Shown here: positions 9,735 through 21,609 of the stretch, one piece after another
Layout: every line of letters starts with the position of its first letter
Position numbering within the stretch: position 1 is the stretch's first letter
NCBI GenBank assembly: GCA_018296165.2
Contig: JACKQL020000042.1
Span: 248,001 to 312,000, forward strand
Direction of reading: 5' to 3'
Length of the DNA: 64,000 nucleotides
DNA from: Termitomyces sp. T153
Lineage: Eukaryota; Basidiomycota; Agaricomycetes; Agaricales; Lyophyllaceae
Position numbers and translations under genes: made by a program
Notes under the pieces: model-generated
The model's database searches: none
Told to the model about the DNA's origin: nothing
What the model saw: the letters and a program-made list of their open reading frames with translations, nothing else

Positions 9735-11639
9735 TAGGCACAAAGTCTGGTGAGTACATACTTAGTTGTAGCATGTCTTAAAAAGTGTCTCCTATTATAT
9801 TGTTTTATTCTGAAATCTTTACAAGAGGTGCTCAAGTGAGGTTTAACTTTTCTGTCTATTAGCTTGTATTTGTAGGTGGCTCTCAAGGTCTCTATGCTAC
9901 CAGTTCAACTTCTCAAACAATTTTGTTAACTGATGAAGAGATTCTTTGGTCTCAAAGAAGCACATGAGTGGTGCTACTATTTCTCTTTCTAATTTGTTGG
10001 TTTATAGACTTATCTGGAAGTAGGCATTGTAAACTTCTTCTCTGATTAGTGTATTGTTAGGTTTCTGAATTGCAAAACCTGGTCACACTGGATTCCAACT
10101 ACTACCTCTCCTTAAAAAGCCTCACTAGTAAGATCCTATGCTGATAACATATTGTCACATGAGAAGTAGTGTTGTTGAGGGGATGTTGGGAGCATTGTGT
10201 AATAGATATTGCTGCTAAGAAAGATGGCATAGACTATTTTAAATTCAAATTTGACATGGATCTGAAAAGACATCACTTTAAGAAATCACCAATCTGAAAG
10301 TATGTCTCCTTGACTGCTTGAGGTGCATGATCACTTGTGAGGTTAAATGAGGAGCATGCTTAGGTGGAAGAGTCTTCAAAAACAGAAACAGAAGGGCCTA
10401 TGGTACCCCTAAGTCAGACACCAGTTATTTGATGATAACAAATGCTCTCTTTTCCCACATCATATTTCATCAGCCTTTCATTACACATGATTTCTGCCTT
10501 CCTCTTCTTGCACTGCTCACTGCAGCCATTGATACTTGGAGATCAGGCAGACCAGGTGGAGATAGTTCAAGCTGAGATGGGCTTGGCAATAAGCCTCATC
10601 TTCTTGCACTTTTTCTTCAGCCTCTACATACAAAAACTCCTTCTCTTTCCTGCTCTTCTCCTCAAAAACTTGGATGCATTTGACATGAGAGGAATTTGTT
10701 ACAGGAAAATTGTAGAGTTCATCCAGTAAATCATAAAAAGGTCCATGAAGATCAGAGGCTTCTGGTGTCACAGAAAGATATTGCAGAGGAATGAGTGATA
10801 GAAAAAAATTGTTTTAGAACCTCCTGGCCCAAGGAGGTGGTTTGCTGTGACATTGATCATGAATGATGGGGTGTGAATAGCTCCACAAAGGCCTGCCTTT
10901 ATATGTACAATTAGTTGCTACACAGGCTGAAAAACCATGGCATGTATGCAAAGCCATAGGTGAGTGCATGTTGGTTGGGTGAGGAGTCATGACATGCTGA
11001 CCAGCAAAGTGTGTATAAGTTATGTGGCTGCAAGCTGCCTTGTCATAGTGCTTGTCACACTTCACATGCAGGCCAAGTCCCAAACAATTATGTCTCATGC
11101 CTGTTTTGTGTGACTACTGTCAGCAAATTTTCATCCATATTGACAACAGAGACAGTATTAAGTGGTACTTTTTGACAGATTATATTAGTTTAGTGGTATG
11201 GGCAGGATGGCAGGACCCATGGGACTTTCCAATACTCAGTCATACTCATGTTTTTGGTGTTGGAAAAGTTTTTTATGTAAATGAAAAAATCAGATCAGAG
11301 AAGTTTCTCTGTTCAGGAAATCAATGGGCAAGGAACACATTTAGATAGTAAGTGTGATGGTATCAAATGTTCAATGCATACTTACTCTATACAATGTTGT
11401 AGGTCACTTGATCCTGTATCACTGTACATATTGTGGTCTCAGACTTCAGTTTCAACTGCTGTGATCAGTGGTGTGACATTTAAGTAAGTTCTTGAGCACC
11501 TTGACAAAACATTGTGTGGTGATCCAAGGCAATATACATATGTATGGCAAGCTACAAATGGCCCCCACTCCACATCAATTGATAAGACATCAATACAAAT
11601 GAGACCAAGATCAATGTCATTGAGATAAAATATAGCAGA
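9735..11639. other. Unassigned CpG-poor DNA
   Basis: No recognisable gene. A minus-strand frame at 10,517-10,771 (84 codons, charged C-terminal half) and a Cys/His-rich one at 10,814-11,098 are open, but neither shows a domain I know or a supporting context. They could be relics. Confidence 0.3.
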
Positions 11640-12875
11640 CATTCAATGGAATAGATAAGTGGATACTAAATAAGCAAGGGACAGAGTATGTGAGAGTCAC
11701 AAAATCCAAAGGCAGACAATAGATACATTGCATGAGAGGCTATGACAATGTGGAAGACTTTAAGTAAATTGGGCTGTTGAGGTGCATCCAACCACACAGC
11801 CAGAGAAGAAATTTGGAGAGAGTTCACAGTCTGATGCACACCCACAATTGAGAATGGCCCATGTATGAGGGCAATTGTAAATGCTGGGTAGACAGGCTTT
11901 CAAGAATAAGCATATGTACAAATCATAGGGAAGGATTATGCATACTGAGATGGAAAGATAAATTGTTCCAATCACATCACTGAATATGGCTGCAGCAAAT
12001 TGATCAGGCTTGACTGCAAGGGATGTAATAATGTTAAGCAGCTGCAGGCCTGGTCATTATTCCTTGCTATAAACATTAAGATTGTTAAACACTACCTGAA
12101 GTACACCATAGACAGCTCCAGCATCCACCAAGAGAAGGACAATTTGCCATAATTGAAATGATTGACACTGTTTGTTGTCCATGTTTGAATGCAAGAATTT
12201 CAAGTGCACCCTGTAAGCACATCAGCACCTGAAAATATATTGAAGAAATCTCATGTATTGAATCAGCAGGTGAAGACATACTGTAATGTCTGCCCAATAA
12301 ATGATGTTGCAACAAGGTTGGTCACAAATGACAGAATTGTAGTGGCAAGGTATAGAAAATATGAAACTTCACTATTGGATAGTGAAGCTGTCAGACGGAC
12401 ATCAGGTTTGGAATTGATTCCCAGATATGCAAGGGCAACGGCTGCGGGGATGTCAGCTGATATACAACTTAGTCAATGATACCACATACCAAGAGTGGAT
12501 AGAAAGAGTCCTATTGAAATATACATTGCCCAGCATCGTTGTTTAAAGACAACCCATGCATGCCAGATGATGAATGCATCATTCATGATTAGCTAAATCA
12601 GTATTGTCAGCAACATAATGCTGAAATTGGAATTGATAACCCCACAGGGATTAGCTCAAACCATTCCTGGGCTATGTCATATTTCACAACTAGAGCATTC
12701 ATGTAATCCAGACACTCTGGAAAGGGCATAGTGTTGAGCTGGAAAAATGCAGATCCAACTAATCCTCCTTGAAATTTTGTAATAAAAATCCCTGTGAAAA
12801 TGACAAGACCAAGACAAGTTGTGGCTAATTTCCATTTGGAACTCCAAGTACGAGCCTGGTGCCTACACATAAATC
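11640..12875 (-). pseudogene. Fungal seven-helix membrane protein gene, decayed
   Basis: Several exon-like pieces on the minus strand together follow the helix order of a large mushroom family of seven-helix membrane proteins of unknown ligand. They are: a hydrophobic piece at 12,870-12,620 with 'WKLATTCLGLVIFTGIF'; 12,590-12,490 with 'MNDAFIIWHAWVVFKQRCW' ending at a good donor (GTATGTGG); 12,440-12,320 with 'YFLYLATTILSFVTNLVAT'; 12,160-12,100 with 'QIVLLLVDAGAVYGVLQ' and donor GTAGTG; and 12,020-11,760 with 'FAAAIFSDVIGTIYLSI'. A TAG in the helix before MNDAF looks like a CAG-to-TAG change, and the exons do not join in one clean frame, so I call it a pseudogene. The family call rests on motif order only. 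Confidence 0.5.
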
Positions 12876-13039
12876 AGAAGCTTATGTGACCTTGAGAAAT
12901 ATGTATTACTGGACAGAAGAATAGACAGCAGTGGCTGCAATTGGAATTAGTATTCTTGCTGAGTGTTCAGCACATGACATCAACGTTTAAACAAGTAAGT
13001 GAACCATAGCATAAAGAGACAGTGGTTGGAACAGTAATC

Positions 13040-13700
13040 CAGTCCAGAAATAAATCTTGTCCAATGATTCAAATAAGTTGCCGTTCCTCAGGGGTCATGA
13101 TAGGTTCAGAGGTTCCACAGTACAGCAAGTCCAGACAATTGAAGTACTTTCTCTAAATCGTGGTTTGCGAGGGGTTGGAAGATGCTTGAATGGTATTAGC
13201 AGCCCATTTGGTGTTAATATACGTGCAATATCATCCAAACTAGCATCGCCATAAGCGATGAAAGCGGAACCGAAGTATGTAATACAAATTCAAAAATGGA
13301 GTCAATGATGGGAGTTGACGAGTCGAGATCTTCGGCAACAATCTTTCAGTGATCAGATCATTTACAATTAAACTTGGAAAGTAACAATGTCCTTGTCCAG
13401 ATATTTGAACAAGTTGTTGTTCTCCATGGGTCATGATAGGCCTAGATGTTCTAGCAGGGAAAGACCAGAAAAACAAAATTGTGGTTTTAGAGAGATCTGA
13501 ACAAAGCTCAGATGGGGATCAGTTCTGAGCAGCCTATTTTGCACTGATACAATATCAATGGAATCAGCATCACATAACCCTGGTAAATGATGATACTGGA
13601 ACTGAAGAGACATCAACAATTCACCATTCAGTTTTGATCATTCAGTACTCAAGTTTCAGTTTTGATTTCAGATACCATAGCATAGTGAAGTTTATGTTGA
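13040..13700. repeat. Diverged tandem duplication (~340 bp unit)
   Basis: Phrases such as GGGTCATGATAGG (13,093 and 13,427), a preceding 'TTGTCCA.ATATTTGAA' type block, and a following block containing CAGCC.ATTT and ATATCA recur in the same order about 340 bases apart. On the minus strand both copies have a similar open frame of unknown meaning. Copies are diverged, so this is an old duplication. The segment contains CpGs, unlike the DNA to its left. From 13,700 to 14,540 I see only a short minus-strand hydrophobic frame (13,896-14,144) and no assignable gene. Confidence 0.45.
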
Positions 13701-14541
13701 CAACCGGTTATGGGGGCATTACGTTTGACTTTTGTTCCGAGCTAATAACCAAGGGTCAATAACGAAACCAGTGCAGCAAGCGTGCTCAAAGTAGTCACGT
13801 TTACTACTCTCCATACAGTATGAACTGAATAAGACAAATAGGGGTTGAATCTCAGGTACAGATTATGCTGCCAATATCTGAAAGTACAACAATGACTACT
13901 CAGTCCACGAGACTGATGCAAATCCTATTGTGCTGCTGATACATCGATTGTTGAAGGAAAAGATGGCCGCTTGTAGCAGGAACCGTGGAAGAAAATATCT
14001 GGGGCTTATCGTGATGATGGAAAGCTCTAGGTACCAACCAGTGATAATTACTAGACCTTCAAATCTAGCTCTCTTGAGGGCCCACAAATTTACGAAGATG
14101 ATAACAACTGAGGTATGCGTTACACATGAGTAAATAAGATACAATCTTGTTGTGCGTTATGCGTTAACACTTCACTACAGTATCTGATCATCGATTATCA
14201 ACGTTTAACAATTGTCCGTTTGTCCTCGGAAGTCCTTCTCATTGGAGGCACATCACGCGTTACTATTGGATCACATATAGTAGTATTAATTATAATCAAC
14301 TTCCTACTTTTATCATACCAACATGGGCTATCTGTCACACAAGGGCACGCTCTGATGCATCTTCATCATGATGCATCTTCATGTCCATGGAACCACTCAT
14401 TTTCATTCCCTTACATGTCTCCGTGCGACCATGTTGTCTTGTGGTGGAACGACACGAATCACGTCATGGTATGGGCGATGAGTCGAAAGGACAGGTGAGA
14501 GCATCGGACATAATAGTACAGTAAAGATGTGAGTAGTTCAA

Positions 14542-15031
14542 CTACTTTTGTCCGGGTTTACGCCTCATCAGTCCACACTCCGTCCACATAAAATCTCCTT
14601 GATTCGCTTGACACCAGCTTTCAAATTCTCCAGGAATTTGTCTCTCATCATTTGTCCAAACGATGTTCCAATCTTTCCTTCCTCCAAGCTTCTGTCGCCA
14701 ACAAAGTACCAAAATCCAACTGCCCTTGATACAAAATATACGTACACCCAACGGGATACGCTGTCTCGTCAAAGGACGAATGGGCTTTGTCAAATGATGC
14801 GCACTCGGGTCTTACTCCGATCCACCTCTGCTTCGTGTGTCTCCTTGAACTCATGAGCAGGCGCATCACGGACTTTTCTGGTACGAAAGAGTTCATTAGT
14901 GTTCTCCACGATCTCACTAAAGATATGCGTTTCACCTCCCCTCTTGAATTTGGCTCTTCTTTGTATGTCTTCAACTGTTGAATACTGATTAGCAGCAATA
15001 CATCTCCATAGCTTATGCAAAGTCTCATCAC
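14542..15031 (-). CDS. Unrecognised host-like locus (fragmentary)
   Basis: Three overlapping minus-strand frames are open here: 14,790-15,020, 14,648-15,031 and 14,542-14,793. The upstream part reads most like protein in the first frame ('VEDIQRRAKFKRGGETHIF', charged, helical); the downstream part reads better in the other two, suggesting an intron or a frameshift near 14,790-14,850. Base composition includes CpG, unlike the surrounding transposons, so this may be a host gene remnant. I do not recognise the product. Confidence 0.3.
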
Positions 15032-15506
15032 AATCTAACTGATTTCATGGCGATATCACTCTCACAAACATACTCATCGATTGGGACCATACAGAAAGAA
15101 GCAAGGACATAGTTTGATATCGATCTATTCTCATTATCGGTCCGTAGTTCTGGTTAGGCTTGAATGCTTGAATGGAAGGGGCAAATTGCAAGGCCTGTCT
15201 AGTATGCCCTCCTGTCGAGCATCTCCACCGAGCCTTGTCCGTTGTGGGATTTTATGCCTTGATCTGTCAGTTTGTGTTGCAGGAGTTTAACCCCAGTCAG
15301 AACGGAATTTGGGGAGATCTGAGGTAATCCGGGAACGGGGTAATCTGATTTTGTCAGACTTGGTCCGATAGAAGTCCGAAAATGTTGAGATGAATCTTAT
15401 ATGGCAATATCCTGTGTGATTCTCGCTTCTCTGTAAGTAGTGAGTTTCTGTCCATTCAGTTGATACTTGTGTTAATCATGAACTCTGTCAAGGGAACCCA
15501 ATACAC

Positions 15507-16990
15507 CTAATCCTTTTGATCTGGGTGAATGACCACCCTTAGTATCTGCACAACATTACAATTGGCACATTCTGTTTGGCCATCTGTCTGTGGATTAAAT
15601 GATATGGACATGAGCAACTTGGCTCCCATTAGCTTGTGGAGCTCTCTCCACCACTCGGAGGTGAACTTTGAGTCTCTATCACTCACAATAAAACTAGGTA
15701 ATCTATGCAATTGCACAATTTCCTTGAGATACACCCAAGACAATTCCAATGCTGTCACAGTCATTGTCACTGTAATAAAATGTATCATACTAGTCATCGA
15801 ACAAATCACAACCCAGAGATAGTTGTACCCATGACTTTGGGGAAATGGTCTGATGAAATTCATACCAATGGAATTCCACAGTTTGGTTGTTATAGTAGGG
15901 AATGTGACTTTCCTGGTGGCTTAACATTTGAATTCTTCAATTGTTGACACTGCTTGTATAATGCACAAAACTTACTATCATCTGTGCCCATTTGGGGCCA
16001 CCGGTATTCCTGGCACACATAATCCAATGTGCATTGTGCCCAAAAATGTCCCACCATTTGGTGAGCTTGGTCAAGTATAGTTGTGATCAGCAACCTTTCC
16101 CATGGAACACACAACGCTCTATCTCTACAACTATTTGTGGTGTAAATCATGTAAAAACATTCCTGATGAATAGGACACCACTGAAAAGGCACTCCATTCA
16201 TTTTCATAGCCATCAATGGACCAGTATATGCCAATATGTCTGGCAAAAACATACCAATATAATTTACCAGTCCAACAAATCATTGAATATCATTGTAATT
16301 TTGTGGCACACGTTACTTCCTAATATGATCTAATTTGTCCATGTCTGGGTGAATGCCAGCGTCATTGATAACATGGCCCAGGCAGTCTATAGTCTTTGCA
16401 TATGACTTGCATTTCTTCCATTTCAGGTATAACTTATTCATTCTAAGTCATTCAATGACTCATAAGTGTTCTTCATGTTCCTCAATCAAGTCTGAGGGTA
16501 GAGAGATATTGTCTAAATAGATATGCATAAATTTACCAATTACATCTCAAAATATTGTGGTCATGAGTTGCTGAAATGTTGCTGGCACATTACAATCACC
16601 AATTTGCATAATATTACTGACAAATGTCCCCATTGGTGATGCAAACAGTGTCTTATGGATATTGGATGTTCAAATTTGAATTTGCTCATACATATCTGTT
16701 AGGTCTAATTTTGATAAGACTTTTCCTCATGCTACATCCTCTCAAATAACCTCTTGGTCTGGTGATAGGGCTACATCTTTTACTGTATTATCATTGTGCT
16801 GACATGCATCCAAGGCCATCTTCATTCCAGCCTTTTTAGGGATGCATAACAATGGAGCTGCTTGCTCTGCAGGATGAGCTTCCCACCAGTGTGCATTCAG
16901 ATATCAATTTGTCTTATTGTACAATTGATCTTGTAAGGCTTTCAGACAGCAAGGAAGATGATACATGTAGTGCTTATTTTTGTCTATGAG
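15507..16990 (-). pseudogene. Ty3/gypsy pol relic lacking RNase H
   Basis: Read on the minus strand, RT comes first (16,990-16,300): 'PLLCIPKKAGMKMALDACQ', 'SKLDLTDMYEQIQI', 'MHIYLDN' (degenerate YIDD box near 16,510-16,530) and 'CLGHVINDAGIHPDMDKL'. The thumb piece 'FLPDILAYTGPLMA' then runs straight into the integrase zinc-binding region ('ILDQAHQMVGHFW', 'CQEYRWPQM..D..K.CALYKQCQ') and the integrase core with 'SDRDSKFTSEWWRELHKL' and 'QTDGQTECAN'. The RNase H domain that normally lies between is missing. Multiple stops confirm a dead copy. The LTRs were not found. Confidence 0.8.
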
Positions 16991-18730
16991 ATTGATCTCA
17001 TAGTTCACATCTCTCCAAGGAGGTAGTTCATCCTTTGTCCTGTTGACAATATCCACACACTCCTCATGGCATTGCTGCTATAACTGTGGGATATCTGCTT
17101 CACTCCATTCACTTGCCTTTCCTTTGCCTTTGTCATATTTGAGAGTTGACAGGTTTGGGCTGCTCATGCAATGCACACACTTCTGCATCCCATGTCTCCT
17201 GTAATCTGCAAATACACCTTTCACTATTCACCTTGTTTGCTTCTTCTATGGCTCTCAAAGGCTACCATTGATGCAATTACTTCAGTCCATTCTCATGGCA
17301 TGCAATTGTCAAATGCCCATTGAAAATCTGGAGGAGGTACTGGGCAATCCCACAAAGATTGTGTGTTGTGAAATCAGACAGAGAACCTGGCAAAAGAAGC
17401 AGAGCACATAGTGTTACAAATGCTGAGAAGCATGTAGCTATGACAACATCTGTCTATCAGTTAATGTGATAAAGTTGAAGGTCTGTGCAGCCCATTCCAT
17501 CCATCATGTGAACCCATTATCCTCAACATTGTATACTACTTGTTTTTGCCAATCTTGTAGCAAACTACCATTTCAACTCATCTGTCACAAGATCCTCTAC
17601 TTTTACTCTCAATGGTAGGTTGACACTGTTGTAGCCTACAGTCCTGTTGCTTTTTGCAACTTTAGAGATTCCTCTTGGCCTGTTTTGGCTGTTTCACTGT
17701 TTCAACTCCCCTCCTGCAGGGCTGCTTCAAACTCTTCCTCAGATAATAGCACAACTGGTGAATCCACTGCTAAACCAGCTCTTGGTACACACCCTTCTTC
17801 CACATCCTCCACCATTGCTTTTCTCCAATCCTTAAGTCAACTCTTGTGTGATGGCCACAACCCTGCATTGCCGTGTGTCACTATTATAACATTGTGCCCA
17901 CTTTGTCCAAGTCAATGACCACCAGTCTTCTAAGTATTTCTACATTATCTCTCATTGTTCACCTACATATATGCTCTCTGCCTAGCCACATCCTCAGTCA
18001 TTTATACTTGACTGAGGGGTGAGTTGTACATTACTGTCTAATTATTCAATAATACTGATATCATACCTATTAAAATACTAATCTTAGATCCTTTCTTTAT
18101 AGACAACTGAGGAATACTAATCTTAATTACTCAGTGTTTGATTCTTAGGGTTCTAACATTAGCAGAGGTAGATATCATGATTGTAACCTTGTAACAGCAA
18201 TATGAGTAAATCCAAATCCAACTGTCATGTGAACAAAATCCAAATACCGAGGTTGACATCTATTTGTCTGATGCAACAAGTTTGAATCAACCCTGCAAAC
18301 AACCTTTCTATTTCAAGGTGATATATCGTACATGATGTGTTTCTAACTAGACAGATCTCGGGTCACGCCGTGATTGCAATGGCTCATACAACCAGGTAAA
18401 GATATGTGGGAGTTAACAGCATGTCCAACATAGAAGATGCCAAGGGAACCAATTGTATTTTACAGGTATCTTGTATGTGACTGATTTACCGAGTGAGTCG
18501 TCGCTGCAATCACATCAAAAATCAACACTGGATATCATATGTTCGTGGCAAATTTTCTTGTTTAGGCTAAGCACTACTTGGGATCTAATCCAATTACATA
18601 GGCTGCTGCGACAACACCAAATCAAATCAGGCCATTATATTTTCTTCAGGATTTTCCGAGGTTCTTCAGGTTTGTTGATGCGAAACTGCAGCACTCATAA
18701 CCCCCCCCCCCTCCTCCCGACAACAGATGT
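16991..18730. other. Gypsy upstream debris, then CpG-containing intergenic DNA
   Basis: 16,991-17,920 is CpG-poor and is probably the gag/protease side of the minus-strand gypsy relic, but no domain can be read. From about 18,240 CpG returns. A run of 11 C lies at 18,701-18,711, just beyond the stop codon of the next gene. No RNA gene is seen. Confidence 0.35.
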
Positions 18731-18925
18731 CTAGTCCCGGCAGCAAGTGTAGCAGTCCCCCACTTTCGACAGATGCCAGCCCTCGTGGCACTGGTGATCT
18801 GGACCAAAACAAGCCTTCAAGCAAAGTTCATCCTTGACGGTGCCTGTGGAGTCGACGGGATCGGTGCTAGCAATGCCAGGGGCAATAAACAAGACAGCGA
18901 TGATGGTGGCAATTGTGAATTTCAT
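18731..18925 (-). CDS. Small secreted cysteine-rich protein
   Basis: This 64-residue frame starts with a clear signal peptide (Lys at position 3, hydrophobic stretch 4-18, small residues before a likely cleavage after 'GIAS' around residue 20). The mature part of about 44 residues is acidic and has six cysteines in the last 31 residues (LCLKAC...QC...DCYTCC), so three disulfides are likely. Small secreted cysteine-rich proteins of this size are common in mushrooms and are often studied as candidate effectors, antimicrobial peptides or developmental proteins; the sequence does not show which applies. The start is supported by a spliced 5' leader: an intron at 18,926-18,983 ends directly at the ATG. 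The frame is uninterrupted and CpG-containing, so it is likely a live host gene. Confidence 0.7.
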   Translation of the reverse strand: MKFTIATIIAVLFIAPGIASTDPVDSTGTVKDELCLKACFGPDHQCHEGWHLSKVGDCYTCCRD

Positions 18926-18983
18926 CTAGGGAGCCGTGATCGATGAGACAACACCAAAGAACACTATCAAAAAAGCGACTTAC
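18926..18983 (-). other. 5'UTR intron of the small secreted protein gene
   Basis: On the minus strand a consensus donor (CACT/GTAAGT at 18,983) and an acceptor (CCCTAG at 18,926) enclose 58 nt, with the acceptor touching the ATG. Length and signals fit fungal introns. The intron lies wholly in the leader. Confidence 0.55.
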
Positions 18984-19163
18984 AGTGAGGAGATTGAAGA
19001 AAAGTGTTTTTGAACGCAATGTCAGTGATACAAATGGACACAAATAGCTAGTTGAAAGGTTGAAGGTAGGCACTGATGTCAAGGACCAGGTATAAACCAG
19101 ATAAACGTGAGCACGTACAAGTAGAGCAGGCTATTCCACTGGAGATTTGTTGTCTATCTGTGT

Positions 19164-19173
19164 GCTTTTATAC
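19164..19173 (-). promoter_or_regulatory. TATA box for the small secreted protein gene
   Basis: The minus strand reads GTATAAAAGC here, about 240 bases upstream of the ATG. With a start of transcription ~30 bases downstream and the leader intron removed, the leader would be about 150 nt. Confidence 0.45.
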
Positions 19174-19180
19174 ATACTAC

Positions 19181-21609
19181 GGACCGGAGGGCAACAGAAG
19201 AATCATGGGTTGAACTTCTCATACTTTCAATACTTCTGCTTCTGTAAGTATGTTCAACAAGGTGAATAGTGCTGTAAGCCACGCGAGTAACATCCGCCGG
19301 CCAGGCATTATGGTGTCACCCTTCTTTTACTACGCTCCCTCGTCTTCTCCATCCGATAAACTTTGCTCAATCAAAGCTTATTTTGACAGCATCAATGTCT
19401 ACCATGATTCTCACCACTTCTGTGGTGTATCAAAAAGATATGTAATATAGCACGTAAGATTCCCAAAACTAATATGATTGGGCATTGCGTAAAGTTGACT
19501 GTTTCCTAATATCAGATGAAACTACCTAGAGGGTTTTTCAGACCGGGTTGATCAATTGATGAATATTGCCACAAGCATACCATACTCCAAGGCATGACCT
19601 TCATATATACTCAATTGCCTATTTGCGGACTCGAATTGCGACCGATTTCATCATGTGACTCGAGGTACGGAGAAGAAATTCTTCAATTGAGGATCTCCAA
19701 CTCACGAGATGATCATTACAAAAATATGCTCTGAAACAGTTTCATGATCCAGCCCAGATGACAATCAGCATACTAGGAATGTCTCTGTCTGCCTGCTGTT
19801 GACGCTACGGACATAAACCTCAGCCGGACCCTCCAGTGGATATGATATGTAGCTATAAAAACGGCTTCTTTAGAGTACTTATCTCATGTATTACATATCT
19901 TGTTGCTTTATGGCAGAAGCAAGTGAAAATTGCCGTCCATGGACATTAGCGCTGCTGAAACAAGCTTCTGTTGAGCTTTCCAACTTCTCAGTTCTGAGTG
20001 CATACGATATGTATCAAAACCGTACTAGTAGATTACCTGACCAAGTTTTTTGAGAATGCTGCCGCCGGGACGGAGGCGATTGAGAATTGCAGTAGACATT
20101 GATGATGCTTAAGACTTTCAAATAAGCCGTCCATACATAGGATATATATAAAAGACTGCGGACCTGCCATCCCACTTGGGCAGATGAGTAGCCTAGATTT
20201 TCGAACTAAGAGAGGACACAAATTCAATGTTTATGGCAAAAAATTCATCAAACAGTATGCGTCAACTTTTTGTCAGGCCAATCAATTCACCATGTAAATT
20301 ATGAAACTTCATTGATTCCCGAACTCTCAATTGCTTCACTTGCCTTCTATTGTAGAATGAAGTTTTGTTCAGTATGAGCAGTTAGAGCAGGATTGGCGGG
20401 AAAATTGACTAGCATACTGATCGGTGGATTGCATGTTTTCCATAAACAAAATTGAGCATATCTCAACGTGGAAATCTGGGACATCTGGCCAAGTCGGACA
20501 GATATTATCGTCGATGTAAACATCTCATTTTCGATGAGAGCACCGCTGGAACCTGGAACGGCTTACGACATGTACTGGACATGTCGTCGAATCATCAGTG
20601 TTTCCTGAATGTCAAACTTTCTTGGTGCACTGACTATATTTAAATTGTTGGTCAGCAGATGTGAGCAAGAATTGCCATATGCTGAAGTTTTATTGTGTTT
20701 TGTTCGCCACTCTATCTTAATAATTAGTGCTTCCTGGAATCTCAAACCTTCTTCTAAATTGTTAGACGGCATAAATGCCAAAGCATGTTCCCCATCAAGA
20801 AAATCCAAATCTGATGGCGGACGTGGGACCGGATAGTGGTACCGGATAGTATCAGGCCCCACTCATCCATGAGGTTTACCAATGAAGGCTGATGGAAGAA
20901 ATCAAAGCAATCATTATTTTGATTGTTGGAATTTTGATTGTTGGATTGAACCAAATATGGATATATAATTAATTAAATATTACATAATGGGTATATGGGT
21001 GGCCAAAAGGGCACACTGTTACATTATTAATGGTTGAGGCATGAGTGTGAGAAGCATGATGTTATGTGACAAATGAAAGAAATCAAGAAAGCAATTTGCA
21101 GACACCTTTTGTCAGAAATTGGTCTGGAAGGATTCCCACACATTTTTGTTGGGAAGGGAATGAAGAAGGATGAATGCTGAGAATTTTCAGTTGATTTGCT
21201 TATTCACCACAGTGAGCTTTGCATCAGTGACAGATATTGCAGAGATGTGGTCACTGAGTGTAGAGGGTGATCCATCCCATTTGAGGGCACACATGTAGAC
21301 AAAGTGCTGACACCAACATTTGTATTTTCATGGATTGTCACTAGTTTGTTGAAATGTTCTTTGCATGTGGTAAGTTGCCAGCTTCAATCAGGAGCCTGTC
21401 AGATACATGTGCAATCATAATGCTGACTGCCTTCAAGTCATGGACAAACCAGCTGTCAATGTGGAGTTGTGTCAATGGACCTGGATATATGACTAGAACA
21501 CCTGAAGATGGAGGCTTCATTGTGACTGTATCCCACAATTTCTCCTGCTGAAGCTTTGCCATGATCCTAATCTTCCATATCTAGAAGTTGTTGGGTCTAG
21601 TGAGGGTCA
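19181..21609. other. Intergenic DNA, no gene recognised
   Basis: 19,181-20,870 contains CpG and looks like host intergenic sequence; short frames such as 20,563-20,862 (minus) show no domain. 20,930-21,609 is CpG-poor and flanks the LTR that follows. Confidence 0.4.

Noticed and set aside
14220..14498. Plus-strand open frame with a hydrophobic start
   Set aside because: No conserved features, no splice support, and unlikely amino-acid composition further on.
18700..18712. C-run as a terminator or regulatory tract
   Set aside because: It is a simple homopolymer with no supporting context; it may also be length-uncertain from sequencing.
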